Part shown: positions 1 to 11,313 of the stretch, piece by piece
Position numbering within the stretch: position 1 is the stretch's first letter
How the letters are laid out: the number at the start of each line of letters is the position of its first letter
NCBI GenBank assembly: GCA_013398055.1
Contig: VZRS01006715.1
Coordinates: forward strand, 186,001 to 250,000
DNA length: 64,000 nt
Source: Ifrita kowaldi
Taxonomy: Eukaryota > Chordata > Aves > Passeriformes > Cinclosomatidae
Direction: 5' to 3'
Program-made: the position numbers and the translations under genes
The notes under the pieces: model-generated
The model's database searches: none
What the model was told of the DNA's origin: nothing
What the model saw: only the letters and a program-made list of their open reading frames with translations

Positions 1-1719
1 GTAGCCTTGGTAGCCTCTGTGTTTGCTCCATCACCCAACAACAGCTAAAATAGTTTAGAAAAAAATTACAAGAAGTCAGATAGTCCTGCCTTTGCTCCTG
101 GTGAAAGTGTTGCAGACTGGCAATTCCTGTGGCTCAGCCGAAATGCTGTAACTGGTTAAGCTACAGTAAATTCCACAAAGATGTAAGAACCTCGGCTAGC
201 TTGTGCGTGCTCACAAGGAGAGGAAAGTGAGACCAATCCTTACTGTAGGCATATCAGGAAATCACACTTGCAGATTCTTTACTTTCTATTAATTCCCAGT
301 TTCTTTAAACCATTTTAGCCTTGAGCACATGCTCAACTTATTCTAAGTGGTGTCCTGAATAGTTAAGAGGCCACTTGTTATTTTAGCAAGAGAAGGAAAG
401 GCGACTTACTATAGTTCTAGGTAGCAAGGGCTGTACTGAGACTGAGGCTTACTTTATCAAGCTCAGTCGCCTTGCTGTTACTTTGTATTTTCCCCATCTG
501 TTAGTAGCCACCTGTTATATCTCATGCTGATTCCTGATTAGGGCCTCTTGACACCACTGTAATAAAAAATAAATGGCAGTCAAAATAAGAGCGATGAGTT
601 TTCAGGATGCAATGAATAAGTACATTATTCCTGCATTCATTTTCTGAGTTAAAAACTGAAAAGAACCAAACCAAACCATAGATTTGAGAGACTTTTTATT
701 TTTCCCCCCAGAACAAGAGGTATTGACTGTCTTACATATTTATTCCTCAGAGATGATTGCACTTGGTGAAAACAATGCTAAGATCTTAAAAACTGACTAA
801 TGATCTTTGGTTTCCCAGTTGACATCCTTTAGATAGACTTAAATGTGCTTTGGAAGAGAAGAAAAAAGACCCTATAAAAAAACCTGAAATCGCTAGCCTT
901 TTTTGGATAATCTTGGTCTAAGAAAACACCCAAAGTAGCAAACGTCTCAATTAAATGGTTTGGTTTTTAAGCAAAACCTAAATGTTTTCACTGATGAAAC
1001 AAAAAACAAGATGTTTTCAGACATTCCTGGGACACTGATATATGAGGAAAAAATTGGAACTGACCTCATAAACCCAGTTTATGTGGTTGCTTTAATCCAG
1101 GGATTGAAACTGAAAAAATGACCCGCCTCTGCACTCTCTACAATGTGCTATGACTTAAATGCATAGCTGAGGTATAAGTTTCCCAACCAAATTCTCAGAA
1201 AAAAATACAGCAGTGCCAAGAACAACACCCCACCTCCTGTCTGAACCACAGAAACACATTAGAAGGTTTACTTTGTTTGTTTGATTGCTTACATTTTTGG
1301 CATTTTCCTTTTTTGCTAACAATTTAATTGGTTTATCATTTGACTGTAAACTCTTTTTTTTTTTCATTTGTTCAATTTTCTTATGATTGAGGTAAACACA
1401 CTGAAATATAACCACAGTGAGCATTTTTATAAGTACAGCAAATGCACCCTGTGATTCTTTCCTATCTGTAATTTGGAAAGCTCCAAGTGGTAGTAAAGAA
1501 AGAGTTCCCAGGCTGAAAATATGATGGAAATTGGGTCACTTCAAATTCATTTAGTACAATGGCCGGCATGGCTAACCTAGAGGTGAAAACTGACCCGGAG
1601 GTGAGAACAGTCGTAACTAGGCTGCTGTTAGGTGCACATGCAGAATGGTTCAAGGCCCAGGCAAAAGGGGATATTTTGGCCTGTGTGATGCAGTTGTAAT
1701 TTTAGAATATGAAAATTCC
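1..1719. other. Non-coding AT-rich sequence, no gene seen
   Basis: This stretch is AT-rich and unique-looking. Short open frames exist on both strands, but none has a domain, codon bias or splice context that I recognise. No CR1 tail, LTR terminus or microsatellite longer than a few units was found. Confidence 0.6.
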
Positions 1720-2170
1720 ACAATGGTCACTTGAAGGGCATGAATCATCTGTCTGAGAAGATGTTCAGCAGCCACCCAGCAGGGAACAGGTCTCCTTCCC
1801 TGAGATTCAGCACTCCACATGTGCTCCAGTTGTTTGTCCCCACCAGGCAGCTTTTACAGCACTTTGGGTATTCTTGTTGCACACCTTCGTGCATAAACTT
1901 CCCTGCAACCAGCATCTGCAAAGTCCAAATGCACCGGCCCAGAGTGTGGCTTGGAAAAGCGATTGCTTTGTCGAATTGGAAGCTTCAACCATGGCAGCTG
2001 ACTGCAAGTATCAGGCCAGGTTTTGTTCTCTCTGTTGCACTGCAGCCTTTGCCCATGTAAGCAGAATGCATAGTGCATGCAAGGACCCACTGATTACTTC
2101 CTAGTCACTGCATCTACAAACCAAAGCTTGCTTTGGCAGCAAATCTATTGCACCTAGCAGTTAAAACCTT
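1720..2170. other. GC-richer patch with overlapping open frames, unclassified
   Basis: Base composition rises above that of the surroundings, and open frames of 66 to 109 codons overlap in at least four of the six frames. That pattern comes from a low density of TAA/TAG/TGA and does not point to a real gene. The patch could be an old degraded repeat or a conserved non-coding block. I recognise no protein motif and no repeat-family terminus in it. Confidence 0.35.
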
Positions 2171-5100
2171 GTCATCCCAGGCACGTTTCATGAAAGCAGT
2201 ATGATTAAAGTCTTCATTCCACCTTAATGTGGAGGAAAAAGCACGTAGCTTTTGTTGTTGAGCATGGAGTCATAATACTTATATGTTCCAGAAAAGCCCA
2301 GACTGTAGTTTACCATCCTATCCCCAATTGCCTACAAATAGTGCACACAACATCATCATACTTATAATTTATTTATTCCCATGTGTCTTCAAGAGAGCTA
2401 CAGCATAGAGAAGTTATTGCTCCCTATATATTCCTGCTGGACTGTGTAATCCAAGGCATTTATCTCAATATCATTTTGCAAAGTCAGGTTCAAATGGGTA
2501 AATAATACCCACCTCTCACATCAGCTCTACTTGTCTTATTATCTTTTATAGTATCTTGTTTTATCAAGAAACCCACTGCTACATAGGATGGGTGAAACTG
2601 CTACTTAGGATGGGTAAAGAAATTTAAGCAGTGCTCCTTCATTCATCATATTCATCAGCAAATTAGAACAGTGAGACAAAACTTCTTTGAACCCAGTCAA
2701 ACCAATCTGGGTTGAAAACTAGCCTGGCAATACTGTGGGAACCAATGCATTTCGTGGTACTTCTGACATAGTCCCTGCCAAAATCCTGTAGTTCATGAAA
2801 AATTAAGAAGAAAACTAACCAAAAATCTTGAATGTGAGGAAATATTCAAGTAATTTCTTATTATATCCAGATGGCATTGCTATTCCCTGGCCTCTGTCAG
2901 GGAACAATAAAAATACAGGATTGCTAGATTGATGCAAATTAAAATCCTTGTATTTGGGGAGCCAGATTCTCAATTCCTCATTGAAGATCAGCTGGGTTTC
3001 ATTGAAAGACACTGTAAAACCTGATCTTCCATTAAGGTCCTCAGTTCTGATTACTAAAGTTTGCGTGTACTGAAAGTCAAACTGGGCTGTGAGGTCCTGT
3101 TTGCCCATCCCCATCAGTAAATTTAGACCATGCAGCCACTTTCTGGGAAGATGTCCCGACTATCTGTGATTTGTCCCTCTAGCAGGATCTTGTTTTTAGC
3201 TGTGACCAAATGTTTTCATTCTTCTCCTTTTGCCTTTCTGAATTTGCTGGTTTATTTGACCCCCAGGATGTTCACAGATTTTTCATTTTATGGGTGAGTG
3301 GCATGAAAAGAGTCAACAAGATCAGTTATTTGAACAATATCTTGTCACATATGTTCATGAACACCTTTCCCTATTCACCAGTTTTGCTAATCTACTTATT
3401 GTAAAGTTCAGCATTCATTAAAGCAGTAGACAGTATAATTTAACTGTGTAGAAAAGAGAACAGTCTGAGACCATCCACTAACCTGAGGCTAATACATCAG
3501 AATGGTTTTGCAATAGGTTGTAGTCTACCTGGTATCTTTGTAGAAAGAAAAACTCAATGACAAACAGATCACATTTCCTAAGAATGTTGCTAAAAATTAA
3601 TACACTATTCAAAACCCTCAAATGCACTTATACACTGAAAGTTAGTACAATACAGCAATTAATAAAATAGTATTAAAGAAGAAATTTTAAAAAATTCCAG
3701 AAGGTTGACTGGTGAGGAACAGATTGGGAAAAAGTACAGGTGCAAGTGAGTAGTCATATAAGTTACAGCAGGTAGAATACAAGACTGTGAAAAATGAATG
3801 AAGTAAAAATTAAAAAAAACCTACCGAGAGATGCTTTTAAAATATTTTAATATTCCATAGGAGGGCTCAAAGATAATGGGGTAATGGGCAGGAGGGCACA
3901 CTTAAGGGACATGAGGACCTTGTTAAGCAACAAGGTTATTTTTTCATGTCAGCCTTCAGCAAAAGGTGATGAGCTGTTAACAAATCCTTAAGCAATTTTT
4001 TGCAAATATTTAGAGTGAGGTTTTGTCAGATATGAGGAGATGGTATGGGAACACTACAGTTACAACTGTTTTGTTACATAGGCTGATGCTTCAGGGATGA
4101 TGAGAACAAGGCTGACTGAATTCTGCCTGCCTTATTTTACATTCTGAGTGTCAGCAAGAGTCTATGTATTCCACGCTGTCATGCTCTGTGGTATGGATGT
4201 CCTCTGACTAAGAAGGTTTCCAGATAACAGTTTTCAGGACACATTTTTTATCTGATCATATAAATTCCTGAGGGTTTCTACCTATTAAATATTCCTGATG
4301 TGTCACTTGTCTTCTTGGAGCAAAAATAGAAGCAGGGAATGTCTGAACTCTGGTAAATTAATTGCCCATTACTGCCATTCAACGCCTTTTATTTTTCAAA
4401 GATTTTCTTGGTTTAGGTTGTGTTTTGGTTTCCAGACTTTCCATTTGCATTAACATAGTAGTTTAGGTCCTAGAAGTTCAGTGATTTCATGATTGAGTCC
4501 TCTATGAGCAGTTAAATTAGCCTTAATCTTACCATGTGAAGACACTACTTCACTCTCAGCATCCTTATTCCTTGTTGTCATTTTGGGGGTATTTACATTT
4601 TTTTTTCCTTCTCACATACTCTTTAAATAGTATGCTAAGATGATTCTCAACAGTTCACACACTCTTTCTTTCCCAGTTGCTAGTAAGGTTTTTTGGGGTT
4701 GATTGTCATGTTGGATCAATATTAGAAAGAATTGTTTTAGCACAGTCATCTATACCAGCATTTAAACACGCAAAGACAGAAATCAAAACCAATGTGTAAC
4801 TCAAAGATGCATATAGGTACATTTGTCAAATATGTCTACATTGCACCATTCACTCAAGAGTTGCCTTAATTTAATTCTGCAACCTGCTGCACTGTATAGA
4901 AAGCCTTGACCTCACACACCTCTTGGTACTCCTTCACTACATTGTTGGATATTTTTATGCTGTGTAGTCTCTTTGGGACAGGAAATTTATAGTGAATGAC
5001 TTTGCTGCAACGCATTAACAGAAACATGATATAACGAATGATATTGCGAAAACAACATGCAGTGAGTTATTGCAATAGGTCATCAGGACTCCTTGATACC

Positions 5101-5205
5101 CATCTGGAAGTTCTAAGCTTTGCTACACTCTCAAAATACCCACATCAAGTGCTGTGTCAAAAGGTGAGAATCCCACTTCATCACACAAACCTCTGAAAAA
5201 CTGAT
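2171..5205. other. Non-coding AT-rich sequence with one unexplained minus-strand open frame
   Basis: Mostly unique AT-rich DNA. An open minus-strand frame runs from about 3,163 down to 2,815 and includes a 99-codon ATG-started portion. It has a balanced amino-acid mix without cysteine, but I recognise no family. An open frame of this length is expected a few times by chance in 64 kb of such DNA, so I do not call a gene. Confidence 0.5.
2575..2618. repeat. 22-bp tandem duplication (2 copies)
   Basis: Two adjacent 22-bp units, 2,575-2,596 and 2,597-2,618, share the core ACTGCTAC-TAGGATGGGT and differ at only two positions. This is a simple head-to-tail duplication, probably from replication slippage or repair. 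Confidence 0.85.
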
Positions 5206-5251
5206 CAATAGAATAGAATAGATTAGAATAGAATAGAATACAATACAATAC
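5206..5251. repeat. Pentanucleotide microsatellite (AATAG)n
   Basis: About nine units of a GAATA-type pentamer. One unit is altered to GATTA, and the last units change to CAATA. The mixture of interrupted and variant units suggests an ageing microsatellite. Confidence 0.9.
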
Positions 5252-6125
5252 GAGTTCACTGATTAGTTTTGCTTCATAATGAGGTAATAACCGAGGAAAA
5301 ATTTATCTTCGAAAGAAATCTTGCAGAACATTAAGAGATGTATAAAAACTGCAAAGGAAAATTGTTTCTTTCCAATGAGCCCCTTTGAGGAAATAATAAT
5401 TACAGTAGATATTTAGAGTAAGTAGTTATAGTGTGTTAAGGTACTTTAAATTCTTTTTTGTAAAAATCACTCACAGATCTGTTTCTATCTCATTTTCACA
5501 AAAAGGAGAAAGAAATTGTAGCTGTGCACTAAAAGCATTGAGGTATGTGGAGAATGTGGCGATATACCACCAATTATAAATGTGAAAAGATATGAGGGAA
5601 CCAACTGGGCAGCAGTGGACAAGATTGTGTGTAATCAGGTATGTGTATGCAAGAATTTCAGATTATGAAGTAGTAAAAATCATAGCTGAGTTGCAATATT
5701 TAGGAGAAGGAGTGAAAAATTCAGAGAATGTTGATAAATTAATTGGAGTAACTATGGAGGATTAAATTAACATTATCAATGTTCATTGGAAGGAAACAAT
5801 GATCTACACTGATGTGAATAAGGCCCAAAATAAGTTAAATTTCATTAAAATTGAAATTAGCAAAGAAAAACTTTTTTAGGGACAGTGCAGTGAGATATTG
5901 AATTAATAAAGTGACTCAGGGAAAAAAATAGAACAGAAAGAAGAAGGAAATAGGGAAAAAAACCCCACAAATTCATGGGAAATTTGAAAATATCAATCTT
6001 AAGTTATCCCAAAAAGATAACTTAGAAATAAGAAGAAATATAGTAATTGAACATAATAGATTTGTTTAAGGAGTGCCACGTGAAGAAATATTTATCAAGT
6101 AAAATAGTAATATAATGGCGTTAGT
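5252..6125. other. Non-coding AT-rich sequence, nothing recognised
   Basis: Purine-rich, AT-rich DNA between the pentamer repeat and the first CR1 fragment. No open frame, repeat terminus or structured element stands out. Confidence 0.6.
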
Positions 6126-6562
6126 CATAGAACTATAGAATGATATGGGTTTGAAAGGGACCTTAAAGATCACCTAGGGCAGGGACACCTTTTATTAGAC
6201 CAGGTTGCTGAAAGCCCCATCCAAACTGGTCTTTAATATTTCCAGAGATAGGGCATCCACAACTTCTCTGGGTAACCTGCTCCTGTGCCTTATCACCCTC
6301 ACAGTGAAGAATTTCTTCCTGGTATCTAACCTAAACCTACTCTCTGACGGTTTAAAGCCATTCTCCCTTGTGCTGTCACTACATCCTGGTAAAAAGTCCC
6401 TCTCCATCTTTCTTGTAGGTCTCCTGTAGGTACTGAAAGGCTGCAAAAAGGTCTCCCAGAGCCTTCTCTTCTCCAGGCTGAACAATGCAACTCTCTCAGT
6501 CTGTCTTCATAGGAGAGGTGCTCCAGCACTCTCATCAGCTTCATGGTCTTCTCTGTATTTGT
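6126..6562 (-). mobile_element. CR1 LINE fragment, 3' end, 5'-truncated
   Basis: Read on the minus strand, this is the last roughly 440 bp of a CR1 non-LTR retrotransposon. It contains the end of ORF2, then a short 3' untranslated region, then a degenerate octamer tail (ATTCTATAGTTCTATG) at the low-coordinate end. CR1 elements copy themselves by target-primed reverse transcription and are normally 5'-truncated, as here. The conserved pre-tail block resembles that of the copy at 38.3 kb. There is no poly(A) tail or obvious target-site duplication, which is typical of CR1. I am confident of the family, but cannot assign the subfamily without an alignment. Confidence 0.93.
6195..6485 (-). pseudogene. 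CR1 ORF2 C-terminal remnant (reverse-transcriptase protein)
   Basis: A frame of about 95 codons, still open on the minus strand, encodes the C-terminal tail of the CR1 ORF2 polyprotein, downstream of the reverse-transcriptase domain. Recognisable blocks are FSLEKRRL at the start, then RENGFKPSESRFRLD, RKKFFTVRV, and RLPREVVDALSLE near the end. The same blocks occur in the copies at 45.4 and 52.6 kb. No catalytic motif is present because the endonuclease and the reverse-transcriptase palm are lost to 5' truncation. It is not a functional gene. Upstream of FSLEKRRL the frame shifts, consistent with neutral decay. Confidence 0.9.
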
Positions 6563-7479
6563 TCATAATAATTATGGATGAAAGATCTATTGTATGGTTC
6601 TATTTTACTTTCTATCTTGCACTCCTTTGAAAGAAAATGTCTAATAGAATAAAAATTGTAGATATTTTGGTCTAAATGAACAAAGTACCTGCATTTTCCT
6701 ATTGCATTTAATATGTGAATGTAGAATGACCAGTGTTTTATTGAGACAAATTGCTTAGAATTGCAAATACCCCTTTTCTGAGGGGTATTGTATGTATTTC
6801 TATGTACAGTGAAAATAAATACATTAGTTCCGGTGTTTATGTCACAAATAGAGTGATAACTACCTTAGATTGGAAAAACTGCAATCTAATAAAGTGCTGT
6901 ATAAATCCATATTATGTGAAGCATGACTGTAGGAAAAGCATAAGAGACCAGGATGATAATTTGACTAGGATAGTATTTATGATGAAATGGAAGAATACAG
7001 TCAATTAAAGGTTTGCCTTCAAGCAAGAGATTAGGAAGATTTTTTTATTTGCTGCATTTAAGGCAATTGGAGGTGCCAAATTCTTTTAAACATGGATTAG
7101 TTTCAGAATTAATAGAATTAGTTATTTTCAAAAGAATTCACATACAACTTTTGTCCTTGATTTTGGTGGGTTTGTCAAACTCAGCAATACTTAGAAAGCT
7201 CCACTTAGTTTTGAGTCAAAACAACACAAAATTAAATGACCATACAATTTCGATTTTAATGTGATAAATACCTTCACGGCTTGCTTAGACAGTCACAAGT
7301 GTTTGTATCACCCTAGCCTGAATATCAAGTTGATACTAGATCTGGGTTTATTGCAAGCATTTAAGACCATTTGCACAATCAAAATGAAAAGCTTTTCAGG
7401 TTTTCCAATCACAGAATTTATTTTTGAACGGTTGTTGTTTAGCTTTAGTATTTTTCAAAGCCTAAGTATTTTTAATGTC
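6563..7479. other. Non-coding AT-rich sequence, nothing recognised
   Basis: AT-rich DNA with several 70-85 codon plus-strand frames (6,751-7,482) that follow one another in different frames. Their predicted products are rich in Ile, Leu, Asn and Lys and show no recognisable domain, as expected from AT-rich chance frames. Confidence 0.55.
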
Positions 7480-7680
7480 TGAAGAAACATCCCAACAGTA
7501 ACAGATCTGAGGAGGATCTGACTGTTCTTGCTCCTTTGGAGCCCTGATAAAACAGGTGAAAAGGCAGCACCCACGTTTCCCCAGCAGCACAGCACTGCTG
7601 TATCTGGCTGGTAACCAGGCAGCAGTAGTGGAGTGCGACTGCAGCTGCTGCCTGCCTGGCTCTGTTATCCACGTCCCTGT
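7480..7680. other. Short GC-richer patch, unclassified
   Basis: About 200 bp with higher GC and several CAGCAG/GCTGCTG runs inside AT-rich surroundings. It may be a fragment of an old repeat or a conserved non-coding block. I see no supported coding exon. Confidence 0.3.
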
Positions 7681-7926
7681 GAAATAGACATGATGGTTAG
7701 TTCTACGTGAGTAAACTGAGGAGGAAGTTTACTTCAGTTAACTTCTTAAATGACTGAGTAGAGGCCAAGATCCAGTACTTGATTAACAAATATATATTAA
7801 TAGAGGCATATACCTTACAATTAAATTTAAAGCACTGGTTTTAAAAAAAAACACACAGAATAAACTCAGATATTGGGCAAATAATTTCAAAATTCATTTT
7901 ACATAGATCATTCCTTGTAGTTAAAA

Positions 7927-8032
7927 CTTTTTTTTTCTTTTCTTATTTCCTTTTTTGTGGTTTTCTTCTAGTGGTTTTTTCTTTCTTCTTCTTTCCTCTT
8001 TCAGCTTTCTTTTCTCCTTACTTTTTCTGTAG
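7927..8032. repeat. Pyrimidine-rich tract (plus strand)
   Basis: For about 100 bp the plus strand is almost entirely T and C, interrupted by a few purines (GTGG, AGTGG, CAG). Such strand-asymmetric tracts can form triplex structures in other genomes and often mutate by slippage. There is no evidence of a function here. Confidence 0.75.
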
Positions 8033-11000
8033 TTATATTTTTAATCAGAAATTCATATTTTATTACTATGGTGGGATAATCCATCACAATTTTTCTATAG
8101 TCTATTTTAACTCTTTGCTATAAGTACAAAAATCATTAATATGACACTAGGAATGAGTCCAAGTCCAGAATGACTGGACCGAAAACTGCAGCAGTATTAT
8201 ACAAGATCATACATTTTCAATAAAGACAGCATGGGAATGGTTATAATATGACTGTACTGTATATATTGCAGACAACCAAATAAGAATAAGCATAAGTTTG
8301 TTTCATATTGTAAGTTAGGTAAACCACTTTGTTGACCTTCCTGAAAAAATCTGGTTTACCTTTTTGTCGACTTTTAATTTTTTTTTTAAAGAAAAATATT
8401 TAGTTTTACCAAAGCTTGTTTGAAATCACTAATTAGCTATCTGTAAAATAAATTTGTTTTGAATGAGTCCCAACAGATGTGGCTTGTTTTATCATCTTTA
8501 GTTTCTGTTTTCTCTACTGCAAGTCATAAAAGAATGAAATGCCTACAGAATGACTTTGCCAGGTGTAGCTATGTAAACAAATGACATCACATATTAGCAC
8601 TTTGAACTAAAAAAAAAAAAGAAAAAAAAAGCAATATAATCATCCTTATAGTGTCTTGTGTGGTTCTTGAGACAGGAGTTTTTGATCAAAATAATAACAT
8701 GACTGTAACAGTCACAGCAGAACTAAGTTGAACACAGCCTGAAAAGCCTCACAGGATAAATATAGGGCTTGGTAACTGTCTGAAAAGAAATTGGTACCTG
8801 AGTTTAGCTACACCCATACTGTAGACCACACAGATTTATCCTAAGAAAGAAAATCAAATATTAGTGCTGTCAGTGAGAAGGAGCCTCGGCTCCGCAGCTT
8901 TCCTAACTGCAGTATCTCCAACAGCTACTGAGGATTTAATCCTTTTTATCAGTGTTCGCCAAATCCTCTGACTTTTGTTGCACATACAGGAAATTAAAAA
9001 GATAAAACTGAAACTAATAAGGAGAGCAAAGTATGACAACCTCCTATGAACAATATGCTCAGTCTTGTCATTCAACAGCCAACAACAGTGGGTAAGTACT
9101 TTTTTTATGAGATCTGGACTTCTGGGATTTAAGGCACTCATTTCTAAATAAAGTAAAATATATGGGAAAATTCTTTAAGCATCTTATTAGAGGATAAAAA
9201 CTGAGAAATTCACTGAGCACAAAAAAAGTCATCTAAATAAGGATTAAATCACACCTTAACACTATCTTTTGGGTTTGTTTTTTTTTTTTCCCCACCAGGG
9301 AATCTAGACATAGCAAATCAGAATAACCCAACAGTTTGAGTAGCCCATACAAAATGCTGCAGCTAGATGTTGTCTGATTTATATGTTTGAGTTACATTTA
9401 GCACAGAGGATATTCAGCAGATTCTCAAACTTTGTGGCTAGCATGGGAAATGGGAGATTTTTTTTTAAACTTTGTTGCTAAAAATTCAAGCTCACCACAA
9501 ACAAATTGTCCTTCCTAGGATTAAACTATTCCTTTCTATTTCTAACAGTATTAGTGCCAAGAAGCGGCACTGCCTCCAACTGGTTATAAAAGTGCCTACT
9601 AATATTTTCACAGAATTTTTCAGAATAAACTAGATAAGAAAGAAGTGCCTTTATTGCTGTCACCTTTAGGTAGTATTCATCCTTGACTCAATTTCTCAGA
9701 GTTGGTTACCGCTTAACTTACACTTAGACCCACAGGTTTTATGTGGCAACATTCCAAGAGGCCAGAAAAATATCTTCCAGTGAAGGCAATCCATGCACTT
9801 CAGTTCCTGCTGTCTCTGGTGGGTCTGAGCAAAGGCTGGTTTAAATGAACCGGAGAATATTCACTGCAAGAATAAGGAAACATTCCTGTGTTTGTCATTC
9901 CGCCCTTGCTTTATTGTCGGAACATATCTAAGTGTAAAAGCAAACACATGTTTTGCAGACAGGCTATTTTTGACAAGTAATATTTCCAAATTTAAATTTC
10001 AATGGCTCGAGTCAGACACCAATTTATTGCTCCATAAGATGCTTCATTGTCCTTGATGCACAGGACGAAAACCAAAGTTCAAAGCATAAGTTTAGGACAT
10101 AACGTTACTGATTTAACTGCTATGGGAACAAGCAGCGATAGCCTGTACAGTAAAGGTCATGAATTTTTCTGTAAATGTTTCCACAACCTTCTGGACTTAT
10201 AGAAAACCCTGTCACCCCACAATTGAATCCCAGACCTGTGGTTTCCTGGTCCATTTCTTCCTCAGCATTCTGATATGGGCAGAGGAGAGAGGAAAAAGGG
10301 TTTTTCTTGTGATTCTACACATCAGGAGCCACAAGGACATCCTCTCTTTCCTTTAGGGTCTCTTGCCACTTGAGTCTGTTCTAGCAATTTCACATTGTCA
10401 GGTAAAAAGACATGGAACAAGTGCAAATTGCACACCTGCTACTTGTAAAGTGGTAACTTTTGAAGTTGCATCTCCTGACTGGAGCATTGGCTTCAGGCAG
10501 CTGCAAAGAAGGCTGCCCACTGATGTGTGAAATCAGGTCCTTCCTTCTGCCAGGGAGAAGCAATTAGTGAAGTCCAGAAAAGATCCAAAGACCCTATGTT
10601 GTGGCAGGACAGAGAGTACAAAAGCGCATGAAGCTGGGAGGAGGCAGCTTATACACTCACATTCTCTCTCATGCAGGGAATGAGGTATCCCAGCACAAAG
10701 GCATCCAAGGTAGGAATTATAATTGTGTTATAAAGAAAAATGTTGCCATACTCTGTCCCATAATAAGACATGGAAACATAGTTGCACTATCATACAAAAT
10801 TAAAATTATGATGCAAATAAATTTCAGACCATTCATAGATGCTGAGCAATTAAAACTGCGTGACAAGTCCATCGACAACAAACTATGCAGTTTGTGTCCA
10901 TTATCCAGTGTAACTATCCAAGCAAGTTGAAATCCATTGTTTTATTTGACCTTCTCTTATTTATCTGTAAAAAAATTAAAATTAGTATTTCTCACCTAAA

Positions 11001-11205
11001 TAAAGTATTTTTATTTTGTTCCTTGTCCTGGGAAAAATAATACTGAATAGACTACTTGCCTTTTGGGCAGTGATAATGAGAGGCTGACTTGTGCCCCTCC
11101 ATTCCTGTGACCCAGAACTTCAGAATGCTAGCTAATATGTTAGGTCTAATTTTTATCTCAATATTGTCAAATTAAAACTGGAGTAAGTACATTTTCATAA
11201 TTTAA
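8033..11205. other. Non-coding sequence, no gene seen
   Basis: Unique-looking AT-rich DNA with an A-rich run at about 8,610-8,632. Frames of 65-109 codons (for example on the plus strand at 10,601-10,930) match nothing I recognise. The block around 9,890-10,080 has a balanced, non-repetitive texture and might be a conserved non-coding element, but that cannot be judged without a cross-species alignment. Confidence 0.5.
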
Positions 11206-11313
11206 GACTTGCTCCAAAGCATAATATAAGGGAAATGAGTATCTCAATTGATGTCATTAGGCTTGCTCCGAAGCATAACATAAGGGAAAAGAGGCTTAGG
11301 ATTGATGTCATTC
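11206..11313. repeat. 54-bp tandem duplication (2 copies)
   Basis: Units 11,206-11,259 and 11,260-11,313 are both 54 bp and align without gaps. Shared blocks are CTTGCTCC-AAGCATAA-ATAAGGGAAA near the start and ATTGATGTCATT at the end, while the middle is more diverged. The divergence indicates an old duplication. Confidence 0.9.

Noticed and set aside
1731..2104. Four overlapping open frames of 66-109 codons
   Set aside because: Simultaneous opening of frames on both strands reflects base composition. No domain, codon bias or splice context supports any of them.
2480..2520. tRNA-like GGTTCAAAT box
   Set aside because: No A box, acceptor stem or anticodon arm could be folded around it.
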